64,000 nucleotides of DNA from Streptomyces griseofuscus (GTDB taxonomy: Bacteria; Actinomycetota; Actinomycetes; Streptomycetales; Streptomycetaceae), in contig NZ_CP051006.1 of assembly GCF_014673495.1 (NCBI RefSeq), positions 1,674,001 to 1,738,000 of the forward strand, read 5' to 3'. Position 1 is the stretch's first letter. Each line of letters opens with the position of its first letter. The notes under the pieces are model-generated. The model saw only the letters and a list, made by a program, of their open reading frames with translations. It was not told the DNA's origin and did not search any database. This document shows positions 58,641 through 64,000 of the stretch, one piece after another. Position numbers and translations under genes: made by a program.

Positions 58641-59906
58641 GTGACCAGCGCAGATACCAGCGCCAAGGGGAGGAACAACTTGATCTATTGCGGGATCGAC
58701 TGGGCCGAAAAGCATCACGACATCGCCCTCATCGACGACACCGGGCAGCTGCTGGCCAAGCGTCGCATCAGCGACGATGCAGTCGGCTACCAGCTACTGC
58801 TGGACCTGCTTGCCGAGTACGGCGATACCGAAGAAGCCCCCATCCCCATCGCGATCGAGACCAGCCGTGGACTCCTGGTTGCTGCCTTGAGGCAGGGCAA
58901 GCGGAAGGTCTTCGCGGTCAACCCGATGGCCGCCGCCCGATACCGTGACCGGCACGGCGTCTCACGCAAAAAGTCAGATCCAGGCGACGCCCTGGTCCTG
59001 GCGAACATCCTGCGTACCGACATGCCCATGCACCGCCCGCTGCCGGACGACACCGATCTGGCCCGCGCTATCGCTGTCCTGGCCCGTGCTCAGCAAGACG
59101 CCACCTGGAACCGGCAGCAGATCGCCAACCAGCTCCGCTCCCTGCTGCGCGAGTACTACCCCGCTGCCCTGGATGCCTTCGCCGGATGGCAGAACGGCCT
59201 GTGCCGTCCCGAAGCCCGCGAACTACTCAAGGTGGCCCCGACGCCGGCCCAGGCCGCGCGGCTCACCCGCGCACAGCTCCGCTCCGCCCTCAAGCGTGCC
59301 GGTCGTAGCCGTGGCATCGAAGCAGAGGCTGAGCGGCTCCGCGAGATCTTCCGGGGTGACTACGCGAGTCAGCCATGGCTGGTCGAGGACGCACTCGGCA
59401 AGCAGGCCCTCGCCCTTCTGCGGCAGCTCGAAGCCGCCTGCCTCGCGGCTGACGAACTCACCGAGGCGGTCGAGGCGTCTCTTCTCCAACACCCGGACGC
59501 TGACGTGATCTTGAGCTTCCCCGGTCTCGGGGTTCAGCTCGGTGCCCGAGTACTCGCCGAGATCGGAGACGACCGTCAGCGATTCGCCGACGCCCGCGGC
59601 ATGAAGGCATACGCGGGATCCGCCCCCGTCACCCGCGCATCCGGGAAGAAACACCACGTCGGACGCCGCATGATCAAGAATGACCGGCTCAACCACGCCG
59701 GCTACCTGTGGGCCTTCTCCGCCCTGCGGTCCTCACCCGGAGCCGACGCCCACTACCGTCGCCGACGCGAGCAGGGAGACTGGCACGCAGCCGCCCAGCG
59801 GCACCTGTTCAACCGAATGATCGGGCAGCTCTACCACTGCCTCCAGACCGGCGAACTGTTCGACGAAAACGTCGCGTTCCCCTCCCAACTGGCCGCAGCA
59901 GCTTGA
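58641..59906 (+). CDS. IS110-family DEDD recombinase
   Basis: 421 residues from GTG 58641. The RuvC-like N-domain starts IYCGIDWAEKHHDIALIDDT and contains PIAIETSRGLLVAAL and GVSRKKSDPGDALVLANILR. The C-terminal Tnp20-like domain has VILSFPGLGVQLGARVLAEI and the conserved YAGSAPVTRASGKKHHV. IS110 enzymes use a bridge RNA to choose donor and target DNA. The gene is intact and probably active. Confidence 0.9.
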   Translation: MTSADTSAKGRNNLIYCGIDWAEKHHDIALIDDTGQLLAKRRISDDAVGYQLLLDLLAEYGDTEEAPIPIAIETSRGLLVAALRQGKRKVFAVNPMAAARYRDRHGVSRKKSDPGDALVLANILRTDMPMHRPLPDDTDLARAIAVLARAQQDATWNRQQIANQLRSLLREYYPAALDAFAGWQNGLCRPEARELLKVAPTPAQAARLTRAQLRSALKRAGRSRGIEAEAERLREIFRGDYASQPWLVEDALGKQALALLRQLEAACLAADELTEAVEASLLQHPDADVILSFPGLGVQLGARVLAEIGDDRQRFADARGMKAYAGSAPVTRASGKKHHVGRRMIKNDRLNHAGYLWAFSALRSSPGADAHYRRRREQGDWHAAAQRHLFNRMIGQLYHCLQTGELFDENVAFPSQLAAAA

Positions 59907-59927
59907 CGACTTGGCATCGTGAGATGT

Positions 59928-60747
59928 CTCAGTGGGCGGGAGGCCGTCCCCGCCCGCTCAGCCCTGACGACGAGGACTTCGTCATCCAGACGGCCACCAC
60001 CCGCCCGACCAAGCTCGGCCAACCCTTCACCGCTGGTCGGTCCGCAAACTCGCCACCCGCCGCGGCATCACCTTCCAGCGCACCAAGACGTGGAAGGAGT
60101 CGCCCGATCCCGAGCGCGACGCCAAGCTCGACCGCATCGAGGAGGTGCTGGAACGCTTTCCAGACCGGGTCTTCTCGTTCGACGAGTTCGGCCCGCTCGG
60201 TATCCGCCCCACCGGCGGGTCGTGCTGGGCCCCTGCCGGTCACCCCGAGCGACACCCCGCGACCTACCACCGCACCCACGGCGTCCGCTACTTCCACGGC
60301 TGCTACTCAATCGGCGACGACACGCTTTGGGGCGTCAACCGTCGCAAGAAGGGCGCGGCGAACACCCTGGCCGCACTGAGGTCGATCCGTGCGGCCCGCC
60401 CGGACGGCGCCCCGATCTACGTCATCCTGGACAACCTGTCCGCCCACAAGGGTGAGACGATCCGGCGCTGGGTGAGGAAGAACCGGGTCGAGCTGTGCTT
60501 CACCCCGACCTACGCGTCCTGGGCCAACCCGATCGAGGCCCACTTCGGGCCGTTTCGGCAGTTCACCGTCGCCAACTCCAACCACCCCAACCACACCGTC
60601 CAGACCAGGGCGATGCACGCTTACCTGCGCTGGCGCAATCAGAATGCACGTCACCCGGACGTCCTTGATGCCCAGCAGAAGGAACGCGCTCGCATACGCA
60701 GCGAGAAGGGCATTCGCTGGGGCGGCAGACCCGCGCTCGCGGCGTGA
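59928..60747 (+). pseudogene. IS630 transposase, 3' fragment, frameshifted
   Basis: The frame resumes as QWAGGRPRPLSPDDEDFVIQ after the IS110 junction. Around 60030 one base is missing (the expected FTRWSVRKLA appears only in the +1 phase) and an internal segment is lost before RRGITFQRTKTWKESPDPER. The DDE core then reads RVFSFDEFGPL, YVILDNLSAHKGETIR and YASWANPIEAHFGPFRQF to stop 60747. The split, frameshift and deletion make it inactive. Confidence 0.85.
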
Positions 60748-60763
60748 GGAGCCCCGAGCAGAG

Positions 60764-61075
60764 CTATTCCGCGACGTCCTCGGACGCCCAGATCCGGAAC
60801 AGCGAGAGCGCCTCGGCCAGATTGCCGGGCCCACAGGCGACGTGAAACGTCTGCTCAGACGTCCACGCCATAACCCAGTCGTGCTCGCCTCGAGTGACCT
60901 GGTGGCGGGGATGCTCCCGGTCAGCCAACGCTGTCTCCTCAAGATTGATCTTGACGAACCACCCAGGGTTGTCAGTCGTCTCGACCTTCACGCCCCATTC
61001 GTGTTCCCAGTCGCCATCGCACTGTGAGGAATACCAGCTCTGCAACCACTCAAGGACGTGCTCGGGTCCGGACAT
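60764..61075 (-). CDS. Imm53-family immunity protein carried inside IS630
   Basis: 103 residues from ATG 61075. The family signature is unusually clear: WLQSWYSSQCDGDWEHEWGV, then KVETTDNPGWFVKINLEET and GPGNLAEALSLFRIWASE. Imm53 proteins neutralise polymorphic-toxin nucleases or similar effectors in contact-dependent competition. No toxin gene is nearby, so this is an orphan immunity gene. It lies between the dead transposase and the right inverted repeat, inside the element. Confidence 0.82.
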   Translation of the reverse strand: MSGPEHVLEWLQSWYSSQCDGDWEHEWGVKVETTDNPGWFVKINLEETALADREHPRHQVTRGEHDWVMAWTSEQTFHVACGPGNLAEALSLFRIWASEDVAE

Positions 61076-61139
61076 GAACGCGATGGTAGGCGAACCACAT
61101 GCGGATCAACGGACCCGGTGAACCTTCCCGGTCAGAGCA

Positions 61140-61562
61140 CTAGCCGGTCACGTTCGCGTCATTGAGGACGGTCTTGTCGATGGTCAGATTGAAGGTGCTG
61201 CGCAGCCGGTAGCCGTCCACGGTGGTCCACTCGATCGTGCCGGTGCCGCTGCCCGTGCCGCCGCCGGACAGGCAGCCCAGGGTGACACCGTCGAAGTCAG
61301 CCGTGATGCACGCGCTGCTGATACCGATGTCGGTGTTGTCATTGCAACGGCCGTCCCGGCCTTGGTAGGAGACGTGCTGCTGGCGCGGCCAGAGCTGCAC
61401 ACCGGGGGTGAAGTGGGTCCGACCGGAGGCCGAGCACGAGATGGTCACGTTCGGGGCGGCGGTTGCGACGGTGGGTGCGGTGAGGGCCGCACCCGCGGAC
61501 AGTGCGGCGCAGGCGACGGCAGCGGCCAGGACACGCGTACGGGAGCGGACAGCACGGAGCAT
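61140..61562 (-). pseudogene. Secreted protein, 5' part, interrupted by IS630
   Basis: From ATG 61562 a signal peptide (TRVLAAAVACAALSAGAALT) precedes PNVTISCSASGRTHFTPG, RCNDNTDIGISSACITADFD and TIEWTTVDGYRLRSTFNL. The coding runs to TVLNDANVTG, where a TAG formed at the IS630 TA junction stops it. The same frame resumes on the other side of the insertions at 56970 (TDGPFAGTFSTN). Four Cys suggest disulfides. Confidence 0.7.
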
Positions 61563-61650
61563 GGCGCGAGTTTCCTCTCCAGAAGGCGAGCGGCGGTCAC
61601 AGACCCGACCGCGAGGACACAACCCAGCATTCCGATTACGTACAGAAACT

Positions 61651-61672
61651 TCACTACTACTATTGGTAGTGA
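61651..61672. promoter_or_regulatory. Inverted repeat upstream of the secreted-protein gene
   Basis: TCACTAC (61651-61657) and GTAGTGA (61666-61672) flank an AT-rich 8-bp centre, 90 bp upstream of the minus-strand start 61562. It sits in the 385-bp region 61563-61947, which otherwise shows no gene, and may be an operator. Confidence 0.4.
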
Positions 61673-61901
61673 CTGTGGCTGGTCGGAGCATAGGCCAACG
61701 GCACTTCCTCCCCCAGCGTGCACACCCGCCTCCAGGACACTCCCGCACGCCCCTCGCCCCCGCTACGCCCTCCTGGTAATCCTCCATGGACCGGCATGCT
61801 CTCCATGAACACCCCACGGGCGGCGATCCGGCGGTGTGACTAGTTCGCCCAGGGAGTGAAACCGAGGCCAATCGCCACGTGCGGCGCCGCCCCAAGGGCT
61901 A

Positions 61902-61931
61902 CGAAGATCACAACCCTGTTCGTGATCTTCG
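61902..61931. promoter_or_regulatory. Hairpin immediately upstream of the HNH nuclease RBS
   Basis: CGAAGATCAC (61902-61911) pairs perfectly with GTGATCTTCG (61922-61931) around 10 nt. The GGAGA ribosome site begins at 61935, so the structure could control initiation, end an upstream transcript, or be a repressor site. Confidence 0.45.
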
Positions 61932-61947
61932 AAACGGAGACCCGGCT

Positions 61948-62652
61948 GTGCGCCTCGCCCGTACCCGACGCACCCTGCTCGCCGCCCTGTTCGCGCCCCT
62001 CGCCCTGCTCACCCCCACCACCGCCCACGCCGCCCCCGCGGCCGCCGGGAACCTGCCCGCCCGGCACGCGCCCGGCGAGACCGCCACCCTCCCGGTCCGC
62101 GACGCCCTCGCCCAACTCACCGTGGCCGACGAAGACCGCACCGGCTACACCCGGGACAAGTTCAAGCACTGGACCGACGCCGACAAGGACGGCTGCAACA
62201 CTCGCGCCGAGGTCCTCCTCGAGGAAGCGGTCACCGCTCCCGAGATCGGACCCAAGTGCGCGCTGACCGGGGGGAGCTGGTACTCGCCGTACGACGACCG
62301 CTACCTCGACAGCGCGAGCCAGCTGGACGTCGACCACCTGGTCCCGCTCGCCGAAGCCTGGGACTCCGGCGCCTCCGCCTGGACGGCGAAGGAACGCGAA
62401 GCCTACGCCAACGATCTCGACGACTCCCGGGCCCTGATCGCCGTCTCCGCGGCCTCCAACCGGTCCAAGGCTGACAAGGACCCCACCGAATGGCTGCCCC
62501 CGTACACCCCGTACTGGTGCGAGTACGTCACCAATTGGGTCGCCGACAAGACCCGCTACCAGCTCCGCGTCGACCCCGCCGAACACAACGCGCTCGCCAC
62601 GCGTCTCGCCGACTGCCCCGACCGGCCCATCACCGTCACCTTCGCCCGCTGA
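61948..62652 (+). CDS. Secreted HNH (DUF1524-type) nuclease
   Basis: 234 residues from GTG 61948 with GGAGA 8 nt upstream. The signal peptide is about 1-28 (RTLLAALFAPLALLTPTTAH, then AA). The nuclease domain has LDVDHLVPLAEAWDSGASAW (catalytic His within the VDHLVPL motif) and AASNRSKADKDPTEWLPP, the Asn-containing loop of the HNH/DUF1524 family. Two or three Cys pairs are likely oxidised. Extracellular DNA or RNA degradation for nutrition or competition is expected. Confidence 0.88.
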   Translation: MRLARTRRTLLAALFAPLALLTPTTAHAAPAAAGNLPARHAPGETATLPVRDALAQLTVADEDRTGYTRDKFKHWTDADKDGCNTRAEVLLEEAVTAPEIGPKCALTGGSWYSPYDDRYLDSASQLDVDHLVPLAEAWDSGASAWTAKEREAYANDLDDSRALIAVSAASNRSKADKDPTEWLPPYTPYWCEYVTNWVADKTRYQLRVDPAEHNALATRLADCPDRPITVTFAR

Positions 62653-62660
62653 GCAGCCGG

Positions 62661-62699
62661 CCGGCCCGTCACCACGGCGGAAGGTAGGTGACGGGCCGG
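62661..62699 (+). terminator. Hairpin terminator after the HNH nuclease gene
   Basis: A perfect 13-bp stem (62661-62673 with 62687-62699) has a 13-nt loop, 8 nt after the nuclease stop. The remaining sequence to 62956 shows no gene. Confidence 0.65.
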
Positions 62700-62956
62700 A
62701 CAGGGAGACGGTATACGGCGGCGGCCGGCGGTACACCCCGAACCAGCGCACCACCGGGCGGCAGAGATGCCGGTGACCACCTCCGGGTTTGTGCAGCTCA
62801 GCCACTGGTGGTCGAACTCTAACTGGCGCAACAGCTGTGGTGCTATCGCCGGCTGGAGGGCTGCGGACGCCGGTCGGGCGGGGAATGGGCCGGACGCCGG
62901 TGCGGGCCCCCGGCCGTGTTTCGGCAGGGGGCCCGCACGGTCCATCGGGGCGGGGG

Positions 62957-63670
62957 TCAGCTGGGCTGGTCGCCGGTGTAGCGGTAGATGTCGCCGGCGC
63001 TGTTGATGTGCCATGCGTTGCCGTCGGCGCCGGCGGCGATGTCGGTGGCGGTGCCGGGGATCTTGATCCAGGGGTTGGTGCCGCTGGCATCGTTGTTGGT
63101 GTACCGGTAGATGCTGCCGGCGGGGTCGACGCCCCACACGTTCGTCCTGGAGCCCACAGCGATGCGCTTGAGGCTGCCTGGGACGCCCACCCACGGGTTC
63201 GAGGCGTCCTGGTCCCCGGTGTACCGGTAGACCTGGTTGCCGCTGTTGACGCCCCAGACCGTGCCGTCCGCGCCGGCGCCGATGTCGCTCAGCCCTCCGG
63301 GGACCTTCACCCAGGGGTTGGCGTCGAAGTTGGTGTACCGGTAGATGGCGCCGGCGGAGTCCACCCCCCATACGCTCGTGCGGGAGCCCGCGTCGATGCG
63401 GACCAGGCTGCCGGGGATACCCTTCCACGGGTTCACGCCGTCCTGGTCCCCGTGGTACCGGTAGATCTGATTGCTGCTGTTGACCCCCCACACTGTGCCG
63501 TCCGCCGCGGCGCCGATGTCGCTCAGGCCCCCGGGGATGTTGATCCAGGGATTGCCGTCGAAGTTGGTGTACCGGTAGACGGCGCTCGCCGCGTTCACCC
63601 CCCATACCGTCGTCCTGGACCCTGCCGAGATCGCCGCGAGGCCGCCCGCGACCTTCACCCAATCAGCCAT
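62957..63670 (-). CDS. Tectonin-repeat beta-propeller lectin-like protein
   Basis: 237 residues from ATG 63670, GAAGGGGG upstream. Six tectonin-type repeats of about 38 residues are visible, each with DIGAGADGTVWGVNS or RIDAGSRTSVWGVDS followed by a YRYT strand and NPW turn (repeats alternate between GGLSDI and GSLVRI types). This is the six-bladed propeller of tectonins, which bind sugars or lipopolysaccharide. No signal peptide is seen, so it may act inside or leave by a non-classical route. Alternating repeats are more alike at two-repeat distance, pointing to duplication of a two-blade unit. Confidence 0.85.
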   Translation of the reverse strand: MADWVKVAGGLAAISAGSRTTVWGVNAASAVYRYTNFDGNPWINIPGGLSDIGAAADGTVWGVNSSNQIYRYHGDQDGVNPWKGIPGSLVRIDAGSRTSVWGVDSAGAIYRYTNFDANPWVKVPGGLSDIGAGADGTVWGVNSGNQVYRYTGDQDASNPWVGVPGSLKRIAVGSRTNVWGVDPAGSIYRYTNNDASGTNPWIKIPGTATDIAAGADGNAWHINSAGDIYRYTGDQPS

Positions 63671-64000
63671 GGAACCCCCTTCGTTGCTGCTGACGTCACT
63701 GCCATCATGGACGGCGGAAGAAGCAGGCAAAGAGGTGAATTTCTGTTCTATAAGCAAATAAGCCCGTAAGTCGATGTTTAGTTTCCCGCAGCCCTTGCGG
63801 GACCGAGGAACGCGACGGCCAACCGCAGAGCAGCTCGGCCCAAAGCACCGTCGCTCCCAGGAGGGATCGACAAAATCGTCGGTCCATGCCTGCGACGGTT
63901 CGCAGGCACGGGGCCCAGAGCGAGCTTCCGGGCTCGACGGCAGCCGCGGACGCACCAGCCCCCGATCTGCATGACGTTAAGACGCGCCGCGGCCGGGACA
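63671..64000. other. Non-coding region upstream of the tectonin gene
   Basis: About 330 bp without a gene I can support. It contains an AT-rich stretch (63715-63780), unusual here and likely to hold the tectonin promoter, and a short CCCGCA/TGCGGG stem at 63785-63801. Confidence 0.4.

Larger units (their letters stand above)
58196..59927 (+). mobile_element. IS110-family element inserted in the IS630 transposase
   Basis: The interrupted sequence is rejoined in frame (LDP then QWAGGRP) if the element is removed with one CT. CT is present at both junctions (58194-58195 and 59928-59929), the usual IS110 core dinucleotide. A 445-nt non-coding left end and a very short right end match the IS110 (not IS1111) layout. 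Confidence 0.85.
57875..61140. mobile_element. IS630-family element with passenger Imm53 gene, split by IS110
   Basis: Perfect 28-bp terminal inverted repeats (57875-57902 and 61113-61140, starting GTGCTCTGACCGGGAAGG) are flanked by TA on both sides (57873-57874, 61141-61142), the IS630/Tc1 target duplication. Inside are a transposase split by an IS110 insertion and a minus-strand Imm53 gene before the right repeat. Without the IS110 it would be about 1.53 kb. Confidence 0.9.

Overview
This window is high-GC actinobacterial DNA and almost certainly comes from a Streptomyces or a close relative. The evidence is a conservon (cvn) operon, an FxLD-type lanthipeptide cluster, a WhiB protein, and many Streptomyces-restricted families (DUF6415, DUF6624, DUF6082, DUF317, DUF6087, MAB_1171c/DUF6545). 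GTG/TTG starts and 1-4 nt ATGA-type overlaps are common. The mosaic of complete and broken mobile elements fits a chromosome arm or a large linear plasmid; the sequence alone cannot decide which.

Layout. 0-8.8 kb: a divergent XRE regulator, a DUF6415 gene, a GH15 glycosidase, a four-gene conservon (cvnA-D) with a GAF protein, and an acyl-CoA dehydrogenase, ended by a strong hairpin. 8.9-12.0 kb: small actinobacterial genes of mostly unknown function. 12.1-18.7 kb: an FxLD lanthipeptide cluster with precursor, split LanB, LanC, a fused LanB-elimination/PIMT-like methyltransferase and an unknown protein. 18.8-34.0 kb, minus strand: an unusual biosynthetic operon. It holds an unknown protein, a small membrane protein, a methyltransferase, an EEP hydrolase, a 115-aa protein, a JmjC/cupin oxygenase, a TIM-barrel isomerase, a Gfo/Idh oxidoreductase, an archaeal-type SAM synthetase, an HPr-kinase-like P-loop protein, a GT-A glycosyltransferase, a CofE-like F420 glutamate ligase and a truncated epimerase. 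A 5.6-kb Tn554-like transposon with three recombination proteins has split the Gfo/Idh gene, and the empty site can be rebuilt in frame. A TPR-type XRE regulator lies upstream at 34.2-35.5 kb.

35.6-57.9 kb is bounded by two identical inverted copies of an IS5-family element. Between them lie an XRE/ImmA-like/MAB_1171c/PAP2-like regulatory-membrane module with three palindromic operators, and a mobilisation region (Rep-like winged-helix gene with iterons, zinc-finger protein, WhiB, Spd-like membrane protein, MobC, relaxase). A lipoprotein, DUF317 genes, a BP74-like secreted protein and an NF041680-like insertion sequence follow. No integrase belonging to this mobilisation region and no FtsK/TraB-type translocase were seen.

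56.5-61.6 kb is a nested insertion. A secreted-protein gene is broken by an IS630-family element, which carries an Imm53 immunity gene as passenger and is itself split by an IS110-family element; the second IS5 copy sits at the left edge. The IS110 leader holds two short segments that match its own ends exactly as a bridge-RNA donor loop should. The window ends with a secreted HNH nuclease and a tectonin beta-propeller lectin. No tRNA, rRNA or CRISPR array was seen.
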